From Burkholderia sp. WSM2232 (GTDB taxonomy: Bacteria > Pseudomonadota > Gammaproteobacteria > Burkholderiales > Burkholderiaceae), in NCBI RefSeq assembly GCF_000472545.1, contig NZ_AWZV01000003.1, forward strand, positions 130,608 to 194,607: a stretch of 64,000 nt of DNA. Direction: 5' to 3'. Position 1 is the stretch's first letter. Each line of letters opens with the position of its first letter. Shown in pieces: positions 50,289-59,346 of this stretch. The translations under genes were made by a program, and so were the position numbers. The notes under the pieces were generated by a model that worked only from the letters and a program-made list of their open reading frames with translations, made no database searches and was not told the origin of the DNA.

Positions 50289-51437
50289 ATGCACAAGATT
50301 TCGACGGCAGATAAAAAGTGCTGCAACGCGCGGCGCGGCCAGCGGCGAATGACGGCGGCTGCGCGGCGCTCGCGGTCGGCGGCGCCTCGCTGCTGCGGCG
50401 TCTTGCTGCGACTCCTGCTGAGCGTGCTTCTTTGCGTTGGGATGTTTTCGGCAGCGTCGGCCGAGGCCACGAAAAAAGTCCTGCATGTTCTCGCATGGCC
50501 CGGTTACGCCGATGCCGACGTGGTCAGAACTTTCGAATCGCGCTACAACGTGAGGGTGGAGGTTACGCTCGTCGATTCCGACGAAGCACTGTGGGCGCAA
50601 CTGCATGCGAAAAACGCCCCGCCTTTCGACGTACTCGCTGCGAACACGGCCGAAGTACAGCGCTATACGCGCGCCAATCTGCTCGCGCCGCTCGATCTGC
50701 AAAGCTTGCCGAATACGGCAAGACAGTTGCCGCGATTCCAGGCGCGCGCGGCGATCCAGGGACTCGTGACAAACGGCAAGGTCTACGCCATTCCGTTTAC
50801 CTATTCGTCGATGGGCCTCATTTACGACCGCAAGCAGGTGCCGGTTGCGCCGCGCTCCATGCGCGAACTCTGGAACCCGCGCTACCGCGGCAAGGTGCTC
50901 GATTTCAACAGCGCGCAGCACAACTTTTCTTTCACGGCGCTGGCGTTGGGTTATCGCGATCCCTTCAATCTGAACGACGAGCAGATGCGGGCGATCGCTC
51001 ACAAGCTCGTCGAACTGCGCCGCAATCTGTTGACGTATTACACGTTGCCCGAAGAGGCCACTGCGTTTTTCATCCAGCATAAGGTCGCGTTGATGTTCGG
51101 CAACTACGGCACGCAGCAAGTGGAACTGCTGCGCCGCGCCGGCGCCGATGTCGGCTACGTGATTCCAGACGAAGGTGTGCTCGCGTGGCTCGACTGCTGG
51201 TCGATGACGCGCGCGGCGGCCGATCCCGCGCTCGCGCTCGCATGGATCAACTACATGCTCGAACCGGACGTAAGCCGGCTGCTGACGCAGCGGCAGGGGC
51301 TCGCCAATACACTGACCGCGCCCACCGCGAGTAACGATAACGCGCGCATCGTGTGGATCCGTCCGGTCGAGAACATTCAGCGGCGCGAGGACCTGTGGGC
51401 CAGAATTGCGTCCGGTGACCGCTCGGAGCGCTTCTGA
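50289..51437 (+). CDS. PotD-like periplasmic binding protein paired with a diguanylate cyclase
   Basis: ATG 50289 gives 382 residues; ATG 50349 would remove 20 and leave a better-shaped signal peptide (GVLLRLLLSVLLCVGMFSAA). The mature part has the spermidine/putrescine receptor pattern KVLHVLAWPGYADADVVRTF, PPFDVLAANTAEVQRYTRAN, GKVYAIPFTYSSMGLIYDRK, FIQHKVALMFGNYG and WINYMLEPDVSRLL. No transporter is nearby. The stop overlaps the next start by one base (TGATG), so its probable partner is the membrane diguanylate cyclase. This recalls NspS, which reports polyamines to MbaA in Vibrio cholerae. A ligand-sensing role is inferred. Confidence 0.88.
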   Translation: MHKISTADKKCCNARRGQRRMTAAARRSRSAAPRCCGVLLRLLLSVLLCVGMFSAASAEATKKVLHVLAWPGYADADVVRTFESRYNVRVEVTLVDSDEALWAQLHAKNAPPFDVLAANTAEVQRYTRANLLAPLDLQSLPNTARQLPRFQARAAIQGLVTNGKVYAIPFTYSSMGLIYDRKQVPVAPRSMRELWNPRYRGKVLDFNSAQHNFSFTALALGYRDPFNLNDEQMRAIAHKLVELRRNLLTYYTLPEEATAFFIQHKVALMFGNYGTQQVELLRRAGADVGYVIPDEGVLAWLDCWSMTRAAADPALALAWINYMLEPDVSRLLTQRQGLANTLTAPTASNDNARIVWIRPVENIQRREDLWARIASGDRSERF

Positions 51438-53260
51438 TGTTCCGCCCTGGCCTCACCTTCAAACTGTCTGTGCTGCTCGCCTGCATCGGGGTGCTGGCAT
51501 CGGGCGCGACCGGCTATTACGCGTACCACTCGAATCGCACCATGCTCGTGAAGGAGGCCGGGCGCAGCTTGCTGACCTCGACGGAATTGCTCGGCGAGCG
51601 CATTTCCGCATCCATCGACGATGTCGGCGCGGACGCGCTTGTGCTCGCGAGTCTCCCCTCGTCGGCGGAAGTCGCGGCGAGCGACGACGGCTTCGGCAAG
51701 AACCTGCTGCGCGAGCGGCTCGCGCAGGTGTATTCGAGCATCATGGTTCATCACGCTCAATACCTGCAAGTCCGTCTGATCAGCCGCGCGCATCATGGGT
51801 TGGAGATCATTCGATTCGACCGCGACGCCGACGGACTCATGCGTGTGCAAGGCGTCGATTTGCAGGAAAAAGGACAGTTTCCATACGTATTCGAGCCGCT
51901 CGCATTTTCTCCGGGGCGCATTTACACGTCGCCTATTCTGGTCAATCACGAATACGGCGCGCACGCGGCGCAAGGCAGGCCGACGCTGCGGGTCGCCACG
52001 CCCGTGACGAATGCGCAGGGTGTGGTGGTGGGCGTCGTGGTGATCGACGTGGATCTCGGGGAGTTGTTAAAGCGCTTGCAAAGCGATCTGCCGAGCGATT
52101 ATCAGGTCTATCTCGCGAACGAATGGGGCGACTTTCTCGTTCATCCCGACCCGGCCAAAACCTTCGGCTTCGACGTGGGCCGCCGCGTGTTGATGCAGGA
52201 TAGCTTCGCTGTCACCAGGCCGCTGTTCGATCAGAAGGAAAGCGAGGTACTGGTGGACGACATGGCGCATCCCCGGCAGACGGATGGTCAGGTGCTCGCC
52301 TTTGTACGCAGACCGTTCGGCGCATCCGAGGGCAACCGTTTCATCGTGCTGGGGCTCGGCAAGCCGCTCCAGGACGTGCTGTCCGGCGCGCACCTGCTGG
52401 GCGACAGCATCGTCCATATGGTGCTGATTTTCAGCGTGCTGGCCGTGCTGCTCGCGATTCTCTTCGCCCGCGCGCTCACGAGGCCGCTGCATATGCTCGC
52501 GTACGCGGCGACTCATCTGTTCGCCGAACATGCGATGGAAACGCTGCCGCTCAAGCGCACTGACGAAATCGGCGTGCTCGCGCGCTGCTTTGATCGCCTG
52601 CGCCGTGAAATCCGCTCGCAAATGGACGCGCTGCACGTCAAGCAGCGCGAGCTCGTGCATCTGGCCACGCACGACGTGCTGACCGGATTGCCGAACCGCA
52701 CGCTGTTCATGGAGAAGCTCGAACGTGCGATTCAGGACGCGACGCGCCGCCGCGAGGGACTCGCGGTGCTGTTCGTGGACCTCGACCGCTTCAAGCAGAT
52801 CAACGATCAGTTCGGCCATTCCGTCGGCGACAAGGTGCTCGTTGCGGTGGCGCGGCGGCTCAAACAGGTGCTCCATTCCGCGGATGTTGTCGCGCGACTC
52901 GGCGGCGACGAATTCATCGTGCTGATAGAAGGGCCGCGTTCGGCGGAAGCGGCGCCGGGCGTCGCGTCGCGCATCATGACGACGCTCAACGAAGAAATCG
53001 TGATGGACGGCCAGGGCATGACGGTGGGCGCGAGCATCGGCATCAGCCAGTTTCCCGACGACAGCGGTACGGCCGAAGAACTGTTGCTCAATGCAGACGC
53101 TGCGATGTACGTGGCGAAATCCGGGGGACGGTGCGCCTATCTGCGTTATCAGGACGTGCTCGAAGCGCGCCGGCGGGAGCAGGCCGAGCGTGCCGAAGCG
53201 GTGCACGCGCAGACCGGCGAGGGAGCAACCGAAGGACAGGAAGCCGAGCCCACGGCTTGA
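51437..53260 (+). CDS. membrane diguanylate cyclase with periplasmic sensor domain
   Basis: The 607-residue protein has an N-terminal membrane helix (about 7-26), a periplasmic Cache-like domain of about 290 residues (SGRIYTSPILVNHEYGAHAA-like segment, VVIDVDLGELLKRLQ), a second helix at about 327-345, and a HAMP-like linker. The GGDEF domain follows, with GGDEF intact at residues 489-493 and THDVLTGLPNRTLF at its start, so it should make cyclic di-GMP from GTP. The inhibitory I-site arginine is replaced (HSAD, not RxxD, before VVARLGGDEF). There is no EAL domain. It overlaps the binding-protein gene by one base and probably receives its signal. Confidence 0.92.
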   Translation: MFRPGLTFKLSVLLACIGVLASGATGYYAYHSNRTMLVKEAGRSLLTSTELLGERISASIDDVGADALVLASLPSSAEVAASDDGFGKNLLRERLAQVYSSIMVHHAQYLQVRLISRAHHGLEIIRFDRDADGLMRVQGVDLQEKGQFPYVFEPLAFSPGRIYTSPILVNHEYGAHAAQGRPTLRVATPVTNAQGVVVGVVVIDVDLGELLKRLQSDLPSDYQVYLANEWGDFLVHPDPAKTFGFDVGRRVLMQDSFAVTRPLFDQKESEVLVDDMAHPRQTDGQVLAFVRRPFGASEGNRFIVLGLGKPLQDVLSGAHLLGDSIVHMVLIFSVLAVLLAILFARALTRPLHMLAYAATHLFAEHAMETLPLKRTDEIGVLARCFDRLRREIRSQMDALHVKQRELVHLATHDVLTGLPNRTLFMEKLERAIQDATRRREGLAVLFVDLDRFKQINDQFGHSVGDKVLVAVARRLKQVLHSADVVARLGGDEFIVLIEGPRSAEAAPGVASRIMTTLNEEIVMDGQGMTVGASIGISQFPDDSGTAEELLLNADAAMYVAKSGGRCAYLRYQDVLEARRREQAERAEAVHAQTGEGATEGQEAEPTA

Positions 53261-53408
53261 AGACGCGCCGCGTCTCACGAGTAGGTGCAAGTCCGCTGCC
53301 GCTGTGCGCGCGCGGGCTTTGCAGCGGCTGCGGCTTGCAATGAAGAGGCCCAAAAAACACCGTCTTGTGGCAAAGTGTGCCGTTTTACAGCCACGAGGTG
53401 AGGGGCCA

Positions 53409-53960
53409 ATGACAGGTCGCCTGGTCTATGTGATGGGGCCTTCCGGCGCCGGCAAAGACGCGTTGCTTGGGTTCGCGCGCAAGCGTCTTGCGGGCGAGCC
53501 GATTCTGTTCGTGCATCGCTACATTACGCGGCCAAGCGGAAATGGCGAGGAACATATCGCGCTTAGTGTCGAAGAGTTCGCCGCCCGCTCGCTGCTCGGT
53601 CTCTTCGCGCTCGAGTGGTCGAGCCATTCGCTGCGCTACGGCATCGGTATCGAACTCGACGCGTGGCTCGCGCGCGGCTGCACGGTGGTCGTGAACGGCT
53701 CGCGCCAGTATCTGCATCACGCGCTCGCACGCTATCCGCGCGCCGAAGTCGTGCATGTGGATGCCGCGCCGCATATTCTCGAGGCGCGTCTCGGCGCGCG
53801 GGCTCGCGAATCGGCCGAACAGGTGGCCGCAAGGCTCGCGCGCCACGCGCCATTCTCGTTGCCCGACGGTGTGCGCTGCGAATCCATCGACAATTCCGGC
53901 GAGCTGGAAGACGCGGGCCATGCGTTTATCGCCTTTCTCCAGGCCGCAGGAAGGCGCTAG
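53409..53960 (+). CDS. phnN: ribose 1,5-bisphosphate phosphokinase-like protein (PhnN)
   Basis: The 183-residue protein has a guanylate-kinase-like P-loop, RLVYVMGPSGAGKDALLGFA, and the RYITRPSGNGEEHIALSVEE lid/acceptor region followed by FALEWSSHSLRYGIG. These are typical of PhnN, which makes phosphoribosyl diphosphate from ribose 1,5-bisphosphate in phosphonate breakdown. None of the C-P lyase genes lies around it. An NAD-independent or different role is possible. ATG 53409 follows GAGGTGAGGGG. Confidence 0.87.
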   Translation: MTGRLVYVMGPSGAGKDALLGFARKRLAGEPILFVHRYITRPSGNGEEHIALSVEEFAARSLLGLFALEWSSHSLRYGIGIELDAWLARGCTVVVNGSRQYLHHALARYPRAEVVHVDAAPHILEARLGARARESAEQVAARLARHAPFSLPDGVRCESIDNSGELEDAGHAFIAFLQAAGRR

Positions 53961-54026
53961 GCGTGTGCCTGTGTCGTCGTGTCGTCCTGCCAGCCTTGAG
54001 CTTCCCATTACGGAGTCTTTTGCAAA

Positions 54027-55217
54027 ATGAGCGAAACCGCGCGTTTCACTGAAGTAGCCGACCTGATTCCCGCCGCCGAAAGCCTGCGCGAGATTCGCCA
54101 TCACATTCATCGCCATCCCGAGCTCGCTTACGAAGAGTTGGAAACCGCTGCGCTCGTGGCCGAACGGCTCGAGCAATGGGGCTGGCAGGTCACGCGCGGC
54201 GTCGGTCAAACCGGTGTGGTGGGCACGCTGAAGGTAGGCGACGGCCAGCGCAGCATCGGCATTCGAGCGGACATGGACGCTTTGCCGATCGTCGAGCAGA
54301 CCGGCCTGCCTTATGCGAGCGGCACGCACGGCAAGATGCACGCGTGCGGCCACGACGGCCATACCACCATGCTGCTGGGCGCGGCACAACGCCTTGCGCA
54401 CACGCGCAACTTTTCGGGCACGGTGCATCTGTACTTTCAGCCGGCGGAAGAGAGCGGCGTAGACAGCGGCGCGCAGAAAATGATCGAAGACGGCCTGTTC
54501 GAGCGCTTTCCGTGCGACGCCGTGTTCGGTCTGCACAATCATCCGGGCGCGGAGCCCGGCGTGCTGCTGTTCCGCAAGGGGCCGTTCATGTCGGCGGGCG
54601 ACAAGGCGGTCATCACGATCGAAGGCGTGGGCGGCCATGCGGCGCGCCCGCATCTGACGGTCGATCCGGTCGTGGTGGCCGCGAGCATTGTCATGGCATT
54701 GCAGACGATCGTTGCGCGCAATGTCGATCCGTCGCAACCGGCGGTGGTGACGGTTGGCTCTATGCATGCAGGCACGGCTAGCAACGTGATCGCCGGTACG
54801 GCAACGCTCGAGTTGAGCGTGCGGTCGTTCAGCGCGGAAGTACGCGCGCTGCTGAAAAAGCGCATTGCCGAGCTTGCCGAGTCACAGGCCGCGAGTTACG
54901 GCGCCAAAGCCGTTGTCGAATATATCGAAGGCTATCCGGTCGTCATTAATTCGGATGACGAAACAGATTTCGCGATTGAGGTTGCGCGCGAACTGGTGGG
55001 CGATGACAAGGTCGTCGCACAGACCGACCTACTGATGGGCAGCGAAGACTTTGCGTTCATGCTGCAAAAAAGGCCGGGGACCTTTCTGCGTATCGGCAAT
55101 GGCGTGGGCGAGGACGGCTGCATGGTGCACAACCCGCATTACGATTTCAACGACCGCAACCTGCCGGTGGGCGCCGCGTTCTGGACGCGGCTCGTGGAGC
55201 GGTATCTCAGCCGTTAA
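54027..55217 (+). CDS. M20-family amidohydrolase (hippurate hydrolase-like)
   Basis: The 396-residue enzyme has the M20D pattern: LREIRHHIHRHPELAYEELE, GIRADMDALPIVEQTGLPY, KMHACGHDGHTTMLLGAAQR (the metal-binding Cys-Gly-His and His), YFQPAEESGVDSG, and the lid/dimerisation domain VGGHAARPHLTVDPV. The C-terminal metal region is GSEDFAFMLQKRPG and HNPHYDFND. It would cleave N-acyl amino acids such as hippurate or N-acetyl derivatives in the cytosol. A terminator-like hairpin follows. Confidence 0.92.
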   Translation: MSETARFTEVADLIPAAESLREIRHHIHRHPELAYEELETAALVAERLEQWGWQVTRGVGQTGVVGTLKVGDGQRSIGIRADMDALPIVEQTGLPYASGTHGKMHACGHDGHTTMLLGAAQRLAHTRNFSGTVHLYFQPAEESGVDSGAQKMIEDGLFERFPCDAVFGLHNHPGAEPGVLLFRKGPFMSAGDKAVITIEGVGGHAARPHLTVDPVVVAASIVMALQTIVARNVDPSQPAVVTVGSMHAGTASNVIAGTATLELSVRSFSAEVRALLKKRIAELAESQAASYGAKAVVEYIEGYPVVINSDDETDFAIEVARELVGDDKVVAQTDLLMGSEDFAFMLQKRPGTFLRIGNGVGEDGCMVHNPHYDFNDRNLPVGAAFWTRLVERYLSR

Positions 55218-55220
55218 AGC

Positions 55221-55262
55221 GTGCGACGGCCGCGGCGCCGGCCGTGCGCGCGCGCTTTTTTC
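55221..55262 (+). terminator. hairpin with T-run after the amidohydrolase gene
   Basis: ACGGCC at 55226-55231 pairs with GGCCGT at 55240-55245, extended by imperfect GC pairing, and six T residues follow at 55256-55261. It ends the rightward transcript before the convergent IclR gene. Confidence 0.65.
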
Positions 55263-55289
55263 GTTTTGGCGTGGCAGACCGCGGCGACA

Positions 55290-56114
55290 TCAACCGCGCC
55301 GTGCCACCATCTCGGACACGGTTTGCGCCGCCTGTTGCAGCGGCTCGAGAAACGCCTTGACCATTTGCTTCGCGGAATTGCGCTGCGCATTGCCGCTGAT
55401 GTTCATGGCCGCGATCACCCGCCCCTGGCGATTGCGGATCGGCGCGGACAGCGAGATCAAACCGCCTTCCAGTTCCTGATCGACGATAGCCCAGCCCTGG
55501 CGGCGCACCTGCGCGATCAGCTTCTTCAACTCTTCCTTGTCGGTTACCGTGCGCGGCGTGTGCGCATAAAGCGGTGACGAGTTCAGGGTGGCGTCGAGCG
55601 TGTCGTCGTCGAGTGCGGAGAGCAGCACGCGGCCCATCGACGTGCAATAGGCCGGCAAGCGGCTACCGATCGACAGGTTGATCGTCATGATCTTGTGAGT
55701 CGGCACGCGCAGCACATAGACGATCTCGGTACGGTCCAGCACGGCCGCCGAGCAGCTTTCGTGCACCTGCGCGGACAACTCTTCCATGACCGGTTCGGCG
55801 AGGTTCCAGAACGGCATCGACGTCAGATACGCAAAGCCCAGGTCGAGAATTTTCGGCGTGAGGCGAAAGAGGCGCCCCTCGGCTTCCACGTAGCCGAGCG
55901 TCTGCAAGGTCAGCAGGATCCGGCGCGCGCCGGCTCGCGTGAGGCCAGTGGCGGCGGCCACGTCGGTGAGCGTCTGTTCCGGGCGTTTCGCGTCGAACGC
56001 GCGGATCACCGCGAGGCCACGCGCGAACGATTGGACGTAGGAGTCGCCCGGTTTGTCCGGGGCCGGTTCGGCGTTGGCGGGAACGTCGGAAGACGGCGGC
56101 AAGGCTTTGCTCAT
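55290..56114 (-). CDS. IclR-family regulator, PcaR/PobR-like
   Basis: ATG 56114 gives 274 residues; the open frame runs on to 57128 but that part is opposite the GntR gene. The start SYVQSFARGLAVIRAFDAKR and DVAAATGLTRAGARRILLTL are the winged helix with the pattern of the PcaR/PcaU/PobR subgroup that controls beta-ketoadipate genes. The effector domain has ARVLLSALDDD-like SMGRVLLSALDDDTLDATL and GLISLSAPIRNRQGRVIAAM. The pcaF gene at 63732, with a dyad upstream, is a plausible target. The assignment to PcaR is by pattern only. Confidence 0.88.
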   Translation of the reverse strand: MSKALPPSSDVPANAEPAPDKPGDSYVQSFARGLAVIRAFDAKRPEQTLTDVAAATGLTRAGARRILLTLQTLGYVEAEGRLFRLTPKILDLGFAYLTSMPFWNLAEPVMEELSAQVHESCSAAVLDRTEIVYVLRVPTHKIMTINLSIGSRLPAYCTSMGRVLLSALDDDTLDATLNSSPLYAHTPRTVTDKEELKKLIAQVRRQGWAIVDQELEGGLISLSAPIRNRQGRVIAAMNISGNAQRNSAKQMVKAFLEPLQQAAQTVSEMVARRG

Positions 56115-56327
56115 GGACCTGGAAGAATGCGTTCGGAGAACTCGGACACCGCTGGGGCCGACGGGATCGTCACAGCGGTGCATGAAGGCGTGACGATAGC
56201 TTAAGCCCTCAGTTTCGCCAACTTCGCCGGCCTTCGGACGCCGGAGCGCCAAACCCAGGGTTTGCGCGGATGCAGCACGCATGCAAAATTTGTATGATGA
56301 CCCGATGACATGACAATGAGGCATGGG

Positions 56328-57032
56328 ATGTTCGACAAGATTCCAGCGCGCGCCTTGAGCGACACGGTCGCGCAGCAGCTTCTCAAGCAGATCGACAAGG
56401 GCGCCTTCGAGCGCGGCGGCAAGCTGCCGACCGAAGCAGTGCTCGCGCAGCAGTTCGGCGTGAGCCGCACGGTAATTCGCGAGGCGATCTCGCGGCTGAA
56501 GAACGAGGGCGTGGTCGAGCCGCGCCAGGGCAGCGGCGTGTTCGTCGCGGCGCACGGGACCGTCCGGCCGCTGCGCATCGACTACGCGGAAGCGGTGGAG
56601 CCGGGCTCGGTCGTGCAGATTCTTGCGCTGCGGCGGGCGATCGAAGCTGAGGTCGCGTCCGAGGCCGCGATGCGCCGTAGCGACGCGGACATGGTCGCCA
56701 TCGACGCGGCGCTCGCAAAGATCGATGAGGCCGTGGCCGAAGGCGAGGACGGCGTGACTGAAGACGTCGCGTTCCACCGTGCGATTGCGGCGGCCACCGG
56801 CAATCCGTATTTCCTCAAGACGCTGACGTTCCTGAACCAGTATCTCGAGGCGGGCACGGTGGTTACCCGTCGCAACGAGGCATTGCGCGAGGACTTCTCG
56901 CGCCAGGTGCGTGAGGAGCACGCGGCCATTGCCGCCGCGATCCGCGCGGGCGACCCGATGGCCGCGCGCAATGCAGCGCGCACCCACATGTACAACGCGG
57001 CGCGGCGGCTTGCGGAAGCAGGCATTCGCTGA
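56328..57032 (+). CDS. FadR/GntR-family regulator of the threonate/erythronate cluster
   Basis: ATG 56328 has GAGG six bases upstream and gives 234 residues. The GntR winged helix is LSDTVAQQLLKQIDKGAFER, GGKLPTEAVLAQQFGVSRTV and REAISRLKNEGVVEPRQGSG. The FCD effector domain follows (residues about 90-230) with DVAFHRAIAAATGNPYF and EEHAAIAAAIRAGDPMAARN, whose Asp and His residues can bind a metal and a sugar-acid ligand. It lies 98 bases upstream of ltnD on the same strand and probably represses the cluster until its substrate binds. Confidence 0.9.
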   Translation: MFDKIPARALSDTVAQQLLKQIDKGAFERGGKLPTEAVLAQQFGVSRTVIREAISRLKNEGVVEPRQGSGVFVAAHGTVRPLRIDYAEAVEPGSVVQILALRRAIEAEVASEAAMRRSDADMVAIDAALAKIDEAVAEGEDGVTEDVAFHRAIAAATGNPYFLKTLTFLNQYLEAGTVVTRRNEALREDFSRQVREEHAAIAAAIRAGDPMAARNAARTHMYNAARRLAEAGIR

Positions 57033-57130
57033 TGGGTCGCCACGGTCCATACAAGCTGCGCACGCCGCGCTTCCCGCACGCCTCGCGCTAGTCGGTGCTA
57101 GTGCGTAACAGATTCCAGAGAGGTTCAAGC

Positions 57131-58021
57131 ATGTCCAGAAATGTCGGTGTCATCGGTCTTGGCGCAATGGGCCTGGGCGTCGCGCGCTCGTTGCTGCGCG
57201 CGGGCTTTCGCGTTCACGCCTGCGACCTGCGCGACGAGGTGCTGCAGGCGTTCGTCAACGAGGGCGGCGTGGGTTGTGCATCGCCTGCGGAACTCGGCGC
57301 GCAATGCGAGGTGGTCGTCACACTGGTCGTGAATGCAGCGCAAACCGAAGCCGTGCTGTTCGGCGAACAGGGCGCTGTGGCGGCGATGAAGCCGGGCGGC
57401 CTCGTGATCGCAAGCGCGACGGTGGCGCCCGACTTCGCGATCGAACTCGGCAAGCGCATCGAGGCCGCCGGCTTGCAGATGCTCGACGCCCCGGTTTCCG
57501 GCGGCGCGGCGCGCGCCGCGTCCGGCGAAATGACGATGATGACCTCCGGCCCCGCAGCGGCTTACGCGGCGTGCGAAGACGTGCTGGCGGCGATGGCCGG
57601 CAAGGTCTACCGCCTCGGCTCGGCGCACGGCGCCGGGTCGAAGGCAAAGATCATCAACCAGTTGCTCGCGGGCGTGCATATCGCGGTGGCGGCGGAGGCG
57701 ATGGCACTCGGCTTGCGCGAAGGCGTGGACCCGGCTGCGCTCTATGACGTGATCACGCACAGCGCGGGCAATTCATGGATGTTTGAAAACCGCGTGCCGC
57801 ACATACTGAATGGCGATTACACGCCGCTGTCGGCCGTGGACATTTTCGTCAAGGATCTCGGTCTCGTGCTGGATACCGCGCGCCGCTCGAAGTTTCCGTT
57901 GCCGCTTTCAGCGGCGGCGCACCAGATGTTCATGATGGCGTCCACGGCCGGTCACGGCGGCGAGGACGATTCCGCGGTCATCAAGATTTTCCCCGGCATT
58001 GATGTGCCGGCGGCGAAGTAA
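57131..58021 (+). CDS. ltnD: L-threonate dehydrogenase LtnD
   Basis: The 296-residue protein is a beta-hydroxyacid dehydrogenase. GVIGLGAMGLGVARSLLRAG binds NAD, DAPVSGGAARAASGEMTMMT is the substrate loop, and catalytic K173 lies in SKAKIINQLLAG. The C-terminal helical half is complete. LtnD oxidises L-threonate to 2-dehydro-L-erythronate with NAD. The specificity is supported by the next genes, which encode the DUF1537 kinase, aldolase-type decarboxylase and isomerase of this pathway. otnK starts 14 bases later. Confidence 0.9.
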   Translation: MSRNVGVIGLGAMGLGVARSLLRAGFRVHACDLRDEVLQAFVNEGGVGCASPAELGAQCEVVVTLVVNAAQTEAVLFGEQGAVAAMKPGGLVIASATVAPDFAIELGKRIEAAGLQMLDAPVSGGAARAASGEMTMMTSGPAAAYAACEDVLAAMAGKVYRLGSAHGAGSKAKIINQLLAGVHIAVAAEAMALGLREGVDPAALYDVITHSAGNSWMFENRVPHILNGDYTPLSAVDIFVKDLGLVLDTARRSKFPLPLSAAAHQMFMMASTAGHGGEDDSAVIKIFPGIDVPAAK

Positions 58022-58035
58022 CGGAGCGCGCTGCC

Positions 58036-59346
58036 ATGACGGCTTCCACACAACGCGCGCTGCTAGGCTGCATCGCCGACGACTTCACCGGCGCAACCGA
58101 CCTCGCCAACATGCTGGTGCGCGGCGGCATGCGTACCGTTCAGACTATCGGCGTGCCCGGGCAGGGCGAAGGGATCGAGGCCGACGCAATCGTCGTCGCG
58201 CTAAAGTCGCGCACCATCCCTGCTGCCGAAGCAGTCGCGCAATCGCTCGCGGCGCTCGACTGGTTGCGTGCGCAAGGGTGCCGCCAGTTCGTTTTCAAAT
58301 ACTGTTCCACTTTCGATTCCACCGACGCGGGCAACATCGGCCCTGTCACAGATGCGCTGCTCGATGCGCTCGCCGACGGCGACGAGGCAAGCGCGTTCAC
58401 AATTGCGTGTCCGGCGTTTCCCGAGAACGGCCGCACGATTTTTCGCGGGCATCTGTTCGTCGGCGATGCATTGCTCAACGAGTCGGGGATGGAAAACCAT
58501 CCGCTCACGCCGATGCGTGACGCGAACCTTGTGCGTGTGCTGCAGCGTCAGACGCAATCGAAGGTCGGGCTCGTACGTTATGACGCCGTCGCGAGGGGCG
58601 TCAATGCGGTGCGCGAATCGTTCGACGCATTGCGCAACGACGGGGTCCGCATGGCTATTGCCGATGCGGTCTGCGACGCGGACCTCTACGTGCTCGGCGA
58701 AGCATGCGCCGACCTCACGCTGATCACAGGCGGTTCGGGTATCGCGCTCGGTTTGCCGGGCAACTTTCGCCGCGCGGGCTTGCTTCAGTCACATGACAAT
58801 GCGGCGCAACTGCCGCGTGTCGAGGGCTTGTCTGCGGTGTTGGCGGGCAGCGCGTCGAAAGCGACCAATGCACAAGTGGCGGCATGGCGCGAAACGCGGC
58901 CCGCGTTTCGCGTCGATCCCCTCGCGGCGGCGCGCGGCGAAGCAGTGGTCGAACAGGCGCTTGCATTCGCGCAGACGCATCTCGACAAAGCCGAGCCGAT
59001 GCTGATCTACGCCACCGCCACGCCCGACGAGGTGAAGGCGGTGCAGAACCAACTCGGCGTCGATCGGGCAGGGCATCTGGTCGAAGCCACGCTGGCTTCC
59101 ATTGCGCGCGGCCTGCATGAGCGCGGGGTGCGCAAGTTCGTGGTGGCGGGAGGCGAGACTTCGGGGGCCGTGGTGCAGGCGCTGAACGTGCGCAGCTTGC
59201 GCATCGGCGCGCAGATCGATCCGGGCGTGCCCGCTACGGCGACAACCGGCGCACAGCCGCTCGCGCTTGCGCTCAAGTCAGGCAACTTCGGCACCACTGA
59301 CTTCTTCGAAAAAGCGCTGCGCCATCTGAACGGAGGCGCTCAATGA
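58036..59346 (+). CDS. otnK: 3-oxo-tetronate kinase OtnK (four-carbon acid sugar kinase)
   Basis: The 436-residue protein is a two-domain DUF1537 kinase. The N-terminal domain has LGCIADDFTGATDLANMLVR and FKYCSTFDSTDAGNIGPVTD, the substrate site; the C-terminal domain has VVAGGETSGAVVQALN and the nucleotide site ALALKSGNFGTTDFFEKAL. It phosphorylates 3-dehydro-tetronate at C4. It overlaps otnC by ATGA, so kinase and decarboxylase are coupled. Confidence 0.93.
   Translation: MTASTQRALLGCIADDFTGATDLANMLVRGGMRTVQTIGVPGQGEGIEADAIVVALKSRTIPAAEAVAQSLAALDWLRAQGCRQFVFKYCSTFDSTDAGNIGPVTDALLDALADGDEASAFTIACPAFPENGRTIFRGHLFVGDALLNESGMENHPLTPMRDANLVRVLQRQTQSKVGLVRYDAVARGVNAVRESFDALRNDGVRMAIADAVCDADLYVLGEACADLTLITGGSGIALGLPGNFRRAGLLQSHDNAAQLPRVEGLSAVLAGSASKATNAQVAAWRETRPAFRVDPLAAARGEAVVEQALAFAQTHLDKAEPMLIYATATPDEVKAVQNQLGVDRAGHLVEATLASIARGLHERGVRKFVVAGGETSGAVVQALNVRSLRIGAQIDPGVPATATTGAQPLALALKSGNFGTTDFFEKALRHLNGGAQ

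Noticed and set aside
56115..57128. N-terminal extension of the IclR protein to 612 residues
   Set aside because: The extension is antisense to the GntR gene. The IclR pattern begins shortly after ATG 56114, and the protein from there has the normal length.
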